In this document: positions 26,290 through 36,100 of the stretch, piece after piece
How positions within the stretch are numbered: position 1 is the stretch's first letter
How the letters are laid out: each line of letters starts with the position of its first letter
Notes under the pieces: generated by a model
Databases searched by the model: none
Told to the model about the DNA's origin: nothing
Seen by the model: the letters and a program-made list of their open reading frames with translations, nothing else
Source of the DNA: Hoeflea sp.
GTDB lineage: Bacteria; Pseudomonadota; Alphaproteobacteria; Rhizobiales; Rhizobiaceae
NCBI RefSeq assembly: GCF_014359905.1
Contig: NZ_JACIYP010000038.1
Location: 1-46,633 of the forward strand
DNA: 46,633 nucleotides
Direction: 5' to 3'
Program-made: the position numbers and the translations under genes

Positions 26290-28401
26290 ATGCTCATGGA
26301 GTTCTCCTTGCCCGCATTTGAAAACCTGCCCGCAGCCCCGGTCGCCGAGAAGCGCCCGCTCAGCGACACCCGCCACGGCATTACCCGCTCGGATGATTAT
26401 GCCTGGATGCGCGACGACAAGTGGCAGGCGATGTTCAAGGATCCCTCCATCCTCGACCCGGCGATCCGCGCGCATCTGGAAGCCGAAAACGCCTACCAGA
26501 AGGCCGCGATGGCCGACACGGAAGCGCTGCAGAAGACCCTGTTTGCCGAAATGCGCGGCCGCATCAAGGAAGACGACAGCTCGGTGCCTGCGCCCGACGG
26601 CCCCTGGCTCTATGGCGTGCGCTTTGTCACCGGCGGCGAGCAGCCAAAGCACTTCCGCATTCCGCGCGAGGGCGGCGACGAGCAGATGATGCTCGACGGC
26701 GATCTCGAGGCGGAGGGCAAGGCCTATTTCCGGCTGGCCGGCGCCGGGCACTCGCCCGATCACGCCAGAATGATCTGGGGCTATGACGACAAGGGCTCGG
26801 AATTCTTCACGCTGAAGGTGCGCGATCTCGCCACGGGCCAGGACAGCGCCGACCTGATCGAGAACACCGGCGGCGGCGGCGCCTGGGCGGCCGATTGCAC
26901 GGGCTTCTTCTACACGGCAGTCGATGACAATCACCGCCCCAGCAAGATCTTCTACCATCGGCTCGGCACCGCCCAGAGCGAGGATGTGCTGATCCATGAG
27001 GAGACCGATTCAGGCTTCTTCATGGGCGTCCATGGCTCGAGCCTCAATGATTTCATCATGATCGGGATCAACGATCACGAGACCGCGGAATGCTGGGTCA
27101 TGCCGGCGGGCGATCCCGCGGCCAGACCGCAGCTGGTGGCCAAGCGCGAGACCGGCATCGAATATTCGCTGAGCGAAGGCGGCGACGTCTTCTTCATCCT
27201 CACCAATGCCGACGGCGCCAAGGATTTCAAGATCTGCCAGGCGCCGGTCAATGCTCCGGGCCGTGACAACTGGACCGAAGTGGTGGCCCACAAGCCCGGC
27301 CGCCTGATCCTCTCGGTCAGCGCCTATGAAAATCACCTGGTCTGGATGGAGCGCGAGAACGGCCTGCCGCGCATCGTCATTCAGGACCGGACGACCGGAG
27401 AGACGCACGCCATTGCCTTTGACGAGGAGGCCTATGCGCTTGGCTTCCACGGCTCGATGGAATATTTCACCGACACGGTCCGCTTCGCCTATTCCTCGAT
27501 GACCACCCCGTCCGAGCTCTATGACTACAACATGGCGACCCGCGAGCGGACCCTGCTCAAGCGCGAGGAGGTGCCCTCGGGCCATAATCCCGCCGACTAC
27601 GTCACCCGCCGCGTCATGGCGCCCGCCGACGACGGCGAACTGGTGCCGGTGACGCTGCTCTACCGGCACGACACGCCGCTTGACGGCACCGCGCCCTGCC
27701 TGCTCTACGGCTACGGCTCCTACGGGATCGCGATCCCGGCGGGCTTCAACACCAATTGCCTGTCGCTGGTCGATCGCGGCTTCATCTACGCCATCGCCCA
27801 TATTCGCGGCGGCAAGGAAAAGGGCTTCGCCTGGTACGAGGCCGGCAAGCGCGGCCAGAAGACCAACACATTTACGGATTTCATCGCCGCCGCCCGGTAT
27901 CTGGACCGTGAGAACTTCACCGCCCATGACCGCATCGTCGCGCAAGGCGGCTCCGCCGGCGGGATGCTGATGGGTGCGGTCGCCAACATGGCGCCCGATG
28001 CCTTCGGCGCGATCATCGCCGCGGTTCCCTTTGTCGACGTGCTCAACACCATGCTCGACGACACCCTGCCGCTGACCCCGCCGGAATGGCCGGAATGGGG
28101 CAATCCGGTGGCCTCGCTCGAGGATTACCGGACCATCGCCGCCTATTCGCCCTATGACAACGTCACTGCCCAGGCCTATCCTCCGATCCTGGCGGTGGCG
28201 GGCCTGACCGACCCGCGCGTGACCTATTGGGAGCCGGCCAAATGGGTGGCGCGGGTGCGCGATTTGTCCACCAGTGGTGAGCCGGTGCTGTTCAAGATCA
28301 ATATGGCGGCAGGCCATGCCGGCGCCTCGGGCCGATTTCAGCGGCTTGAGGAAATCGCCTTCGAATATGCCTTCGCGCTGAAGGTGACCGGTAAAATATA
28401 G
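26290..28401 (+). CDS. ptrB: Oligopeptidase B (S9A serine peptidase)
   Basis: A prolyl-oligopeptidase-family enzyme, cutting short peptides after basic residues in the cytoplasm. The 703 residues consist of a beta-propeller (about 80-410) and an alpha/beta-hydrolase domain. The triad is Ser555 in GGSAGG, Asp641 in GLTDPRV and His676 in AAGHAG. A TTG at 26308 with GGAG six bases upstream is a credible alternative start and would give a family-like N-terminus (PAFENLPAAP). Stands as a single gene. Confidence 0.94.
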   Translation: MLMEFSLPAFENLPAAPVAEKRPLSDTRHGITRSDDYAWMRDDKWQAMFKDPSILDPAIRAHLEAENAYQKAAMADTEALQKTLFAEMRGRIKEDDSSVPAPDGPWLYGVRFVTGGEQPKHFRIPREGGDEQMMLDGDLEAEGKAYFRLAGAGHSPDHARMIWGYDDKGSEFFTLKVRDLATGQDSADLIENTGGGGAWAADCTGFFYTAVDDNHRPSKIFYHRLGTAQSEDVLIHEETDSGFFMGVHGSSLNDFIMIGINDHETAECWVMPAGDPAARPQLVAKRETGIEYSLSEGGDVFFILTNADGAKDFKICQAPVNAPGRDNWTEVVAHKPGRLILSVSAYENHLVWMERENGLPRIVIQDRTTGETHAIAFDEEAYALGFHGSMEYFTDTVRFAYSSMTTPSELYDYNMATRERTLLKREEVPSGHNPADYVTRRVMAPADDGELVPVTLLYRHDTPLDGTAPCLLYGYGSYGIAIPAGFNTNCLSLVDRGFIYAIAHIRGGKEKGFAWYEAGKRGQKTNTFTDFIAAARYLDRENFTAHDRIVAQGGSAGGMLMGAVANMAPDAFGAIIAAVPFVDVLNTMLDDTLPLTPPEWPEWGNPVASLEDYRTIAAYSPYDNVTAQAYPPILAVAGLTDPRVTYWEPAKWVARVRDLSTSGEPVLFKINMAAGHAGASGRFQRLEEIAFEYAFALKVTGKI

Positions 28402-28595
28402 AGCCGGTTTACCAAGACCGTATGATTATCAAACAGGGCGCAATCTGCGCGGAACCATGATAAATATATGAAACTGTTGGGAAAAAATACGGCATTAACG
28501 CAGATTTTCTAAAACTTTATCAATCGCGTTAAGCCGATACTCATGGAGCTTGGTATATCTTTTGGATGGGAATCCAAAGGATATGAGGTCCGGAG
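28402..28595 (+). promoter_or_regulatory. AT-rich leader of the VWA gene
   Basis: Almost 200 bases, clearly more AT-rich than neighbours, between ptrB and the VWA-protein gene. The last part forms the hairpin listed separately. The start is likely under its own promoter; I cannot fix -10/-35 boxes. Confidence 0.4.
28555..28584 (+). promoter_or_regulatory. 13-bp hairpin just before the VWA gene
   Basis: Two 13-base arms (starting ATATCTTTTGGAT) pair around the loop GGGA, with 12 Watson-Crick pairs and one G-U. The hairpin ends 11 bases before the ATG, immediately before the GAGG ribosome site. It may control translation, RNA stability, or serve as an operator. Confidence 0.6.
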
Positions 28596-29792
28596 ATGAA
28601 CATCTCAACGATGCTGAATAAAATGCCGGCGCTGCTCCGGAACAAGGACGGGAACTTCGCCATGATGGCGAGCCTCCTGTTGCCGGTGGCCTTCATTGCC
28701 GGAAGTCTCGTGCTCGACACCACCAACGCGCTGTCGATGAAGACCAGCCTTCAGAATGCGGCGGACAGCGCCGCCTTGGCAACGACAAGCCAGCTGGCCG
28801 AGGGCAAGATTACCGAGGGCGAGGCAATTGCCTATGCGACGAAGTTCTTCGAAGGCCAGGTCTCGGATGACGCAACGGCATTTGACGGTTTTTCGGCCAC
28901 GCCGACCGTCAAGCTGACCAAATCGGGAAGCGGAGCGAAGACTGCCTGGAAGGTTGAAGTCGCGGTCGCCGGATCTCAGAATTTGAGCGGCATGGCGCGC
29001 TTCATGGGCAAGGATATGATCGATGTCGCCATCAGCGCCACATCCGAATCCGCCCGCGACGGTTCCAATCCGCTTTCGATGATGCTTGTGCTCGACCGGT
29101 CCGGTTCGATGCAATGGGCCTCGGGCAGAACCACAACCACCACCGTTCCGGTATACTGCGGAAAGAAAAAGAAGAGATATGAGTGCGGGACCGAGACCGT
29201 GGTCAGCGATGTCCCCAAGATAGAAGTCCTGAAAGAAGCCGTGGCGCTTCTGACGGCGCATATCGAGGAGGCCGACCCTACCAGCGAATATGCCCGCATG
29301 GGCGCCGTCGCCTACAATTCCCAAACCAACAACAGCGACAAGCAGGACATCACCTGGAACAAGTCAAAGGTCACGGATTTTGCCAATTCGCTGATTGCGG
29401 ATGGCGGTACGAATTCCGAATGGGCGATGAAATGGGGCTATCATCAAGTGACCAGTCCCAGCGAAGGCAACCTCCATTCCGTAAAGAACGGATCGAAAGA
29501 CCCGTCCAGATTCATTGTCTTCATGACTGACGGCGAAAATTCGACGGGCTCGGAATGGATGAATGATTACGTTGACAGTCAGACATTGGATTATTGCTCC
29601 AAGGCCAAGGAAGAGAAAGTCACCATCTTCTCTGTCGCCTTCCAGGCGCCTGATCGCGGCAAGGCCCTGCTCAAATCCTGCTCCTCGGGCGACGCTTACT
29701 ATTATGACGCCGAGAGCGCCGATGAACTGACGAAAGCGTTCAAGAACATCGGCGAGGAAGCTGTCAAGCAGGTCACCCGACTGACGCAATAA
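28596..29792 (+). CDS. TadE/TadG-like protein with von Willebrand A domain
   Basis: A 398-residue membrane-anchored protein. The start has the TadG-type N-terminus: a charged stretch (NKDGNFAMMA) and one hydrophobic helix at about 21-41, then LQNAADSAALA, as in Flp-pilus minor components. The VWA domain has a perfect MIDAS motif DRSGSM at 167-172 and a later FMTDGENSTG. Most of the protein lies outside the membrane. Four cysteines in the VWA domain may form disulfides. It occurs alone, without a tad locus nearby, so its partners are unknown. Confidence 0.88.
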   Translation: MNISTMLNKMPALLRNKDGNFAMMASLLLPVAFIAGSLVLDTTNALSMKTSLQNAADSAALATTSQLAEGKITEGEAIAYATKFFEGQVSDDATAFDGFSATPTVKLTKSGSGAKTAWKVEVAVAGSQNLSGMARFMGKDMIDVAISATSESARDGSNPLSMMLVLDRSGSMQWASGRTTTTTVPVYCGKKKKRYECGTETVVSDVPKIEVLKEAVALLTAHIEEADPTSEYARMGAVAYNSQTNNSDKQDITWNKSKVTDFANSLIADGGTNSEWAMKWGYHQVTSPSEGNLHSVKNGSKDPSRFIVFMTDGENSTGSEWMNDYVDSQTLDYCSKAKEEKVTIFSVAFQAPDRGKALLKSCSSGDAYYYDAESADELTKAFKNIGEEAVKQVTRLTQ

Positions 29793-29795
29793 GGC

Positions 29796-30716
29796 CTATT
29801 CCCAGCCATTGCCCCGTTCGGGCAGGGCCTTGAGATAGGCGGCGATCGCATCCCGGTCGCCGCTGGTCAGATGCGCCATGTTCTTCTGCACATCGACCAT
29901 CGATCCGCCGACGCTGTCGAAATCCGGCGTGAACCCGCTTTCCAGATAATAGGCGATGTCGGCTGCGCTCCAGCCGCTGATCGACTTGCCGCCCGGCGTG
30001 AGATTGGGGATCACCCCTTCGCCCTCCGGGTTCTGCGCGCCCGCCAGCCAGGCATCGCCGACAAACCCGCCGACCGGATTGCGCGGCGTGTGGCATTCGC
30101 CGCAATGGCCGGGGCCCTCGACCAGATATTGCCCGCGCGCGATCTGCGGATCGTCGCTGACGGCAACACGGGGCGCATCGGAGAAGAACAAGAGCTTCCA
30201 GCCGCCGAGCGAGCGGCGGATGTTGAACGGAAAGCCGATCTCGTGGGGGAGCGAAGCCACATCGCTTGCAGGCAGGGTCTGCATGTAGGCGAACAGGTCG
30301 GCGATGTCGCGATCGCTCATCCGCGTATAGGAGCCATAGGGGAAGGCCGGGTAATAATGCCCGCCATCGGGCGAAACGCCCGCCAGCATCGCATTGGCAA
30401 AATCGGTGACCGACCAGCCGCCGATGCCGGCGTCCGGATCGGGGGAAATATTGGGGCCGATGAAGGTGCCGAAATCGCTCGTCAGCCGCACGCCGCCCGA
30501 CAGCACCAGCTGCGCGTCGCCCTCGGCGCCCGGCGCTGCGTGGCAGGAGGCGCAGCCGCCGGCCCAGAACAGCGTTTCCCCGGCTGCAGCATCGCCCTTG
30601 AGCGCCGTGATCGACTCGAGCCGCTCGGCCGCCACGGGCCGCGGCGCGGTCAGCACGAAAGCCGCGGCCGCACCCGCGGCCACGACCAGTCCAACACCGA
30701 GCGCCAGCCGCTTCAC
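29796..30716 (-). CDS. Periplasmic diheme cytochrome c
   Basis: A 306-residue c-type cytochrome with a Sec signal or anchor (about 1-30). Heme sites are CASCH (55-59) and CGECH (205-209), and each half has the usual later Met region, so both fold as class I domains. Homologues act as electron carriers to dehydrogenases such as alcohol or gluconate dehydrogenase. The start is GTG at 30716. It follows the cytochrome c' gene by 40 bases and is probably co-transcribed. Confidence 0.9.
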   Translation of the reverse strand: MKRLALGVGLVVAAGAAAAFVLTAPRPVAAERLESITALKGDAAAGETLFWAGGCASCHAAPGAEGDAQLVLSGGVRLTSDFGTFIGPNISPDPDAGIGGWSVTDFANAMLAGVSPDGGHYYPAFPYGSYTRMSDRDIADLFAYMQTLPASDVASLPHEIGFPFNIRRSLGGWKLLFFSDAPRVAVSDDPQIARGQYLVEGPGHCGECHTPRNPVGGFVGDAWLAGAQNPEGEGVIPNLTPGGKSISGWSAADIAYYLESGFTPDFDSVGGSMVDVQKNMAHLTSGDRDAIAAYLKALPERGNGWE

Positions 30717-30756
30717 GGCCGGCGCCCGTCGGATGCGGCGGGCGCGATGACGCGCA

Positions 30757-31206
30757 TCAGCTGTTCTTCAGGCGATAGGTCTCATGGCAGGCGCCGCAAT
30801 TCTGCGTGAGCGGCCCGAACACGGCCTTCAGCGCATCGAGATCGGCGGGAGCTGCGGCCACGGCCGCATCCGCGTCCTGCTTGAATTTGGCCAGCTTGGC
30901 GTCGAAGCCGGCGCGGTCGGTCCAGATTGCCGGGGCGGCTTCGGTCTCGAAGCCGGTGTCGGAGCCTTCGGGGAACTGTTCGCCATAGGTGGCCGCCATT
31001 TCGGCGATCGTGGTCAGCGCTGCGAGTGCTGCGGCTGCGTCGAAGTCGCTTTCGCCCTTGACCATCTTGGCCATCGCGCCGGTGGCGCCGCCCACCTTCT
31101 TCATCATCTCCTGGCGAACCTCCTGGGGTTCGGCGGCGGCGGCGATCGCGGGTGCGAAACCGGTGGCGCCGATGAGGGCTGCGGCAAACAAGATCCGAAG
31201 TTTCAT
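30757..31206 (-). CDS. Cytochrome c' family protein
   Basis: A 149-residue periplasmic protein with a signal peptide (MKLRILFAAALIGATGFAPA) and a single heme site CGACH close to the C-terminus, the arrangement of class II cytochrome c' four-helix bundles. These bind NO or carry electrons. AGGAG stands seven bases before the ATG; the frame to 31278 is longer than the family. It precedes the diheme cytochrome gene, suggesting the two exchange electrons. Confidence 0.93.
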   Translation of the reverse strand: MKLRILFAAALIGATGFAPAIAAAAEPQEVRQEMMKKVGGATGAMAKMVKGESDFDAAAALAALTTIAEMAATYGEQFPEGSDTGFETEAAPAIWTDRAGFDAKLAKFKQDADAAVAAAPADLDALKAVFGPLTQNCGACHETYRLKNS

Positions 31207-31332
31207 GAAGTTTCTCCTGTGCATGATGCGGTTGGCTGAACTGTCCCTTACGGCATCGTTACATGCAGCTGATGACAATCAAGTCAAGTTTTGTTGAACA
31301 TTGCGTTACCGAACGCCGTGCCGCGCGCCACG

Positions 31333-31362
31333 AAAAAGCCCGGCGCGTGGGGGCGCCGGGCT
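31333..31362 (-). terminator. Intrinsic terminator of sodB
   Basis: On the minus strand a 10-bp GC-rich stem (AGCCCGGCGC and complement) with a six-base loop is followed by TTTTT. It lies 28 bases after the sodB stop, a typical rho-independent terminator. Confidence 0.85.
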
Positions 31363-31389
31363 CGGATGGTCGTGCTGTTGAAACCCGGC

Positions 31390-31992
31390 TCAGCGCGCGG
31401 CTTCGTACATTTCCGCCACGTGATCCCAGTTGATGAGATTGTCGACGAAGGCCTCGAGATATTTCGGCCGGGCGTTGCGGTAGTCGATGTAGTAGCTGTG
31501 CTCCCACACGTCGCAGCCGAGCACCGGCGACGCGCCATGCATCAGCGGGTTCTCGCCGTTGGGCGTCTTCATGATTTCGAGCTTGCCGTTCTTGACGGCG
31601 AGCCAGGCCCAGCCGGAGCCGAACTGGCCGACGCCTGCGGCAATGAAATCGGCCTTGAACTTGTCGAAGCCGCCGAGATCGGACTCGATCGCCTTCTCGA
31701 GCGCGCCCGGCACCTTGGAGCCGCCGCCGCCCTTCTTCATCCACTGCCAGAAATGCAGGTGGTTGTAGTGCTGGCCGACATTGTTGATCAGGCCGGCGTT
31801 CTTCTCGTCGAAGGCTGCCTTGCAGATCTCTTCCAGCGACTTGCCGGCGAGCGGGCTGCCTTCGAGCAGTTCATTGCCCTTGGTGACATAGGCCTGGTGG
31901 TGCTTGTCGTGGTGAAATTCGAGCGTTTCGCGCGACATGTAGGGCGCAAGTGCATCATAATCATAGGGCAGGGCTGGCAGTTCGAGGGCCAT
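31390..31992 (-). CDS. sodB: Superoxide dismutase, Fe/Mn type
   Basis: Converts superoxide to hydrogen peroxide and oxygen. The 200-residue protein starts with LPALPYDYDALAPYMS and has HHDKHHQAYV with metal ligand His27, and NHLHFWQW; the family signature DVWEHSYYIDY holds the last two ligands. Overall sequence favours iron (GQHYNHLHFW), but metal use cannot be settled by eye. The start has GAGGAG upstream; longer frame rejected. A terminator follows, so it is a single gene. Confidence 0.96.
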   Translation of the reverse strand: MALELPALPYDYDALAPYMSRETLEFHHDKHHQAYVTKGNELLEGSPLAGKSLEEICKAAFDEKNAGLINNVGQHYNHLHFWQWMKKGGGGSKVPGALEKAIESDLGGFDKFKADFIAAGVGQFGSGWAWLAVKNGKLEIMKTPNGENPLMHGASPVLGCDVWEHSYYIDYRNARPKYLEAFVDNLINWDHVAEMYEAAR

Positions 31993-32099
31993 GGGTCTCT
32001 CCTCATGTGTGATTGTTGGCGAGGCTAATCTGCCCCGGCATGCAACGCAACATAGGCTTGCGTTCCTGTGCAGGCAACGGGGCAAGGCCAAAAAGGTTC

Positions 32100-32387
32100 C
32101 TTCGGCCCGCGCTTGTCCATCCCCCTGGCGGCAGCGAGCTGGGACCGAAGGATGGGGCGACGCGGACTATTTGCCTCCCCCTTGAGGGGGTCCGAAGGAC
32201 GGCGATTGGCCCGGCGCAGCCGGGACAGAGCCGGTGGGGTTATTTCTGGTTCGCTGTGCTCACGACCCCCACCCTCAATCCCTCCCTCAAGGGGGAGGGA
32301 GGAGAAATCGCCTTGCCCCTCGCGCCGGCCTCCCTTCTCCCTCAGGGAGAGGGTGTCAGCGAAGCTGACGGATGAGGGGGCCTTGCC
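32100..32387. other. Intergenic block of palindromic repeats
   Basis: The stretch between sodB and the LysE gene is made of several short GC-rich palindromes: CCCCC-TTGA-GGGGG at 32176-32190, TCCCTCCC/GGGAGGGA at 32279-32300, and the 50-bp repeat at 32330-32380. It codes for nothing I can support and resembles rhizobial mosaic intergenic repeats. Confidence 0.55.
32330..32380 (+). repeat. Intergenic palindromic repeat, copy 1
   Basis: A 50-base element starting CTCCCTTCTCCCT, with a TCAGC-GAA-GCTGA hairpin and ending GGATGAGGGG. Copy 2 lies at 38706-38755, in the same orientation. The last 25 bases or so are identical. Confidence 0.7.
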
Positions 32388-33005
32388 TCAGCGTCCGGCC
32401 AGCGCCAGCCGCACGCCCATCAGCGCAAACGCCGAGGCAAACGAGCGCCTGACCAGCCGCAGCACCTTCGGCCGCGCGATCACATGGTCGCGCGCCTGCG
32501 CCGCAAGCAGCCCGTAGAGCACGAAGACGACGAAGGTGAGCGCCATGAACACGCCCGCGAGCCCCAGCATCTCGCTTGTTGCGCCGGCCGCGCCGGGATC
32601 GACGAATTGCGGCATGAAGGCCAGGAAGAACAGCGTGAGCTTGGGGTTGAGCAGGTTGATCAGGATGCCCGCGCCGGCGATCCGCACCGGCCCGAGCGGT
32701 CCGGCGCTCTCCTGCGCGGCGAGGGCGAGCCCGCCCGTGTCGCGCCACATCTGCCAGGCCATGTAGAACAGGTAGAGCACGCCGAGATATTTCAGCGTCT
32801 GGAACGCCAGCGCGCTCGTGTGCATGAGCGCCGCCAGCCCCGCCACGGAGGCCGCCCCATGTGGCACGATGCCGAGCGTGCACCCGAACGCCGCCGCCAC
32901 CGCGGCCCGCGCGCCGCGGGTGAGACCCGCAGCCAGCGTGTAGATCACCCCTGTCCCGGGCAGCGCCACCACGATCAGCGTGGTGATCAGGAATTCGGCT
33001 GTCAT
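32388..33005 (-). CDS. LysE/RhtB-family amino-acid exporter
   Basis: A 205-residue membrane protein with about six hydrophobic segments. The N-terminal PGTGVIYTLAAGLTRGARAAV and the central LLNPKLTLFFLAFMPQF motifs are those of the LysE/RhtB family, which pump out homoserine, threonine, leucine or similar. The substrate cannot be told from sequence. It runs toward the repeat block, away from the restriction-modification gene. Confidence 0.92.
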   Translation of the reverse strand: MTAEFLITTLIVVALPGTGVIYTLAAGLTRGARAAVAAAFGCTLGIVPHGAASVAGLAALMHTSALAFQTLKYLGVLYLFYMAWQMWRDTGGLALAAQESAGPLGPVRIAGAGILINLLNPKLTLFFLAFMPQFVDPGAAGATSEMLGLAGVFMALTFVVFVLYGLLAAQARDHVIARPKVLRLVRRSFASAFALMGVRLALAGR

Positions 33006-33183
33006 GGCTCGGGCCTCCGGTGGGGATGGGGCGAGATTGGCCGAGCGGGGTGGGGGCTGTCAATCGGAGCCATGTGCCTGATCGCGTAAGAGGATCGGGC
33101 AGGGAGATAGTGGTCAGATCTGCAGGACACTCTCTTCTCAAGAGCCCGTTTGCTACTTATGGTTCTGCGCATAGGGGAATCAC

Positions 33184-36100
33184 ATGTCTTCCACAACGCT
33201 CGATGCCGTCATTTCGACATTCGGTCATGCCGTATCGAAAAAGCTATCGAGCCCGGTCGTCACCGGCGCGCCGGAGGACCAGTTGCGCGGCCCGCTGGAA
33301 ACGCTGATCCTGAACGGCATTGTTGAACTTCTCGGCTATTCCAAGGAAACGGTCGCAATGATCGGCGAGACGAGCCTTGCCGAGATCATGACGCGTCCGG
33401 ATTACGCGGTAACTTTCGGCAACGCGCTCACCGGTTTCATTGAGGTCAAGGCGCCCGGAAAGGGCGCCGATCCGCGCCGCTATCAGGGGCACGACAAGAA
33501 CCAGTGGAACCGGCTCAAGTCCTTGCCGAACCTGATCTACACCGACGGCATGGGCTTCAGCCTGTGGCGCGACGGCGAGCTTCAGGGAAAGGTACTGAAC
33601 CTTGAGGGAGACCTTGAAAGTGGCGGCAAGGCGATCAAGGCGCCGCCCGAACTGCTTGGCCTTTTCTCCGATTTCTTCACCTGGGCGCCGCAGGCGCCGA
33701 AGACCCCGCGCCGCCTGGCCGAGGTCAGCGCCCGTCTCTGCCGCCTGCTGCGCGATGAGGTGACCGAGCAGATGGATCTCGGCAACCCGGCTCTGACAGG
33801 ACTTGCCGAGGATTGGCGCAAACTGCTGTTTCCTCAGGCCGATGACGACCAGTTCGCCGATGGCTATGCCCAGGCCGTGACCTTCGGCCTGCTGATCGCC
33901 CGTACCCGCGACATCCCGCTGATCAACGGCATTGAGCATGCTGCACTCGACCTGAAAAAATCGAACTCGCTGATTGGCACCGCGCTCGGCCTCCTGACCG
34001 ACAATGCCGACAACAGGATGGCGCTCCAGACTTCGCTCGAGACCATGGCGCGCGTGCTCAACGAGGTGAACTGGCAGGAGGTCGGCAAGAACGATCCCGA
34101 GGCCTGGCTCTATTTCTACGAGCACTTCCTCGAGGTCTACGACAACACGCTGCGCAAGCGCACCGGCTCCTATTATACCCCGCCCGAGGTGGTCAACGCC
34201 ATGGTGCGCATGGTTGACGAGGTGCTGCGCGGCCCTTTATTCGAGCGCCCGTCGGGTTTTGCCTCTGCCGATGTCACGGTCGCCGATCCCGCCGTGGGCA
34301 CCGGTACCTTCCTGCTCGGCGTCTTGCGCCGGATCGCCGACACGGTGGCGCAGGACATGGGCGAGGGGGCTGTGCCCGCAGCGATTAGCGCCGCCGCCAA
34401 CCGCCTGATCGGCTTTGAAATTCAGTTCGGTCCCTTCGCCGTGGCGCAGTTGCGGCTCATCGCCGAATTTCAGGAGCTGATGGTGGTTGGCGAGGGCAAG
34501 GCTGCAACGCTGCCCGCGCTCCGGCTCTTCATCACCGATACGCTCGGCAATCCGTATGTCGAGGATGAGCATCTGCCGCAGGTCATGCAGCCCATCGCCA
34601 CCTCGCGGCGGGAGGCCAACGCCATCAAGAAGGGCCAGCCGATCACCGTCGTCATCGGCAATCCGCCCTACAAGGAAAAGGCCGATGGCCGCGGCGGCTG
34701 GATCGAGGCGGGTTCTGACGGAAATGCGGCGCCGATGGAATGGTGGCGGCCGCCAGTGGAATGGGGCGTCTCTGCCCATACCAAGCATCTCAAGAACCTC
34801 TATGTCTATTTCTGGCGCTGGGCCACATGGAAGGTGTTCGGCACCGGACATAACGCCGCGACGGGCAATCCGGACAGGGACGAGGAAGGCATCGTCTGCT
34901 TCATCACCGTCGCCGGTTTTCTCAACGGCCCCGGCTTTCAGAAGATGCGCGACGACCTGCGCCGAACCTGCACTGACATCTGGGTGATCGATTGCTCGCC
35001 GGAAGGCCATCAGCCGGAGGTGGCGACCCGTATCTTTCAGGGCGTGCAGCAACCGGTCTGCATCGTGATTACGGCCAAGAAACTCGGCAAGGACCGCAAC
35101 GTGCCGGCGCGGGTGCGCTATGTCGCGCTGCCGGCGGGGAAGCGGGCGGAAAAGTTCGAGGCGCTGCGGACGCTGTCACTTCAGGGCGTCGACTGGACTC
35201 CGTGCCCCGAGGACTGGCGCGATGGTTTCCTGCCCGAGGCCAAGGGCATCTGGGCGGAGATGCTGCCGCTCAAGTCGCTGTTCGTCTATGACGGCTCCGG
35301 CGTCATGCCGGGCCGCACTTGGGTGATCGCGCCCGACCGGGAGAGTTTGGCAAAGCGTTGGGATGCGCTGGTGGCGGAAAAGGATGAGGCGAAGAAGGAA
35401 GTGCTTTTTCATCCGCATCAGGGAGGTGACAAAACCGTCTCGAAGAAGACCCAGACCGAACTCGCCGGACATCCGCAGCGCCAGCAGGCGGTGAAAGACG
35501 ATCAGGAGGCCGTACAGCCACCCGCACGCTATGGCTTCCGAACGTTTGATCGGCAATGGATTATTGCGGATACGCGCCTCCTCAACCGGCCCAATCCTGC
35601 TTTATGGGACAGCTATTCGAGCGATCAAATCTTCATAACTGCATTGGAGCGGGCTGCACCCTCATCGGGTCCTGCGATCTCACTCACCGCCTGTATCCCC
35701 GACCTTGATCACTACAAAGGCTCCTTCGGCGGTCGCGTCATGCCGCTCTTCCGCGATGCCGCCGCAAGCCAGTCCAACATCCGGCCCGAGCTCCTGGCCT
35801 TTCTCGCCGACGCCTACGGACAGGAGGTGGCGCCCGCCGATGTGATGGCCTATCTCGCCGCCCTCATGGCGCATCCCGCTTTCACCGAGCGTTTCCGCGA
35901 GGATCTGATCCAGCCCGGCTTGCATGTACCGCTGACCGCCGATGCCGCATTGTTCTTCGAGGCGGTGGTGCTGGGCCGCGAGGTGTTCTGGCTGCATTGC
36001 TATGGCGAGCGCTTCGCCGAAGCCGACGCCGGCCGTCCCAAGGGGCCACCGCGCCTGCCCGCGGAAGAAGGGCCGCGCATTCCTGTCGACGGCGCCATTC

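Noticed and set aside
27010-28317. 435-residue open frame on the minus strand
   Set aside because: Opposite oligopeptidase B, whose triad is intact on the plus strand.
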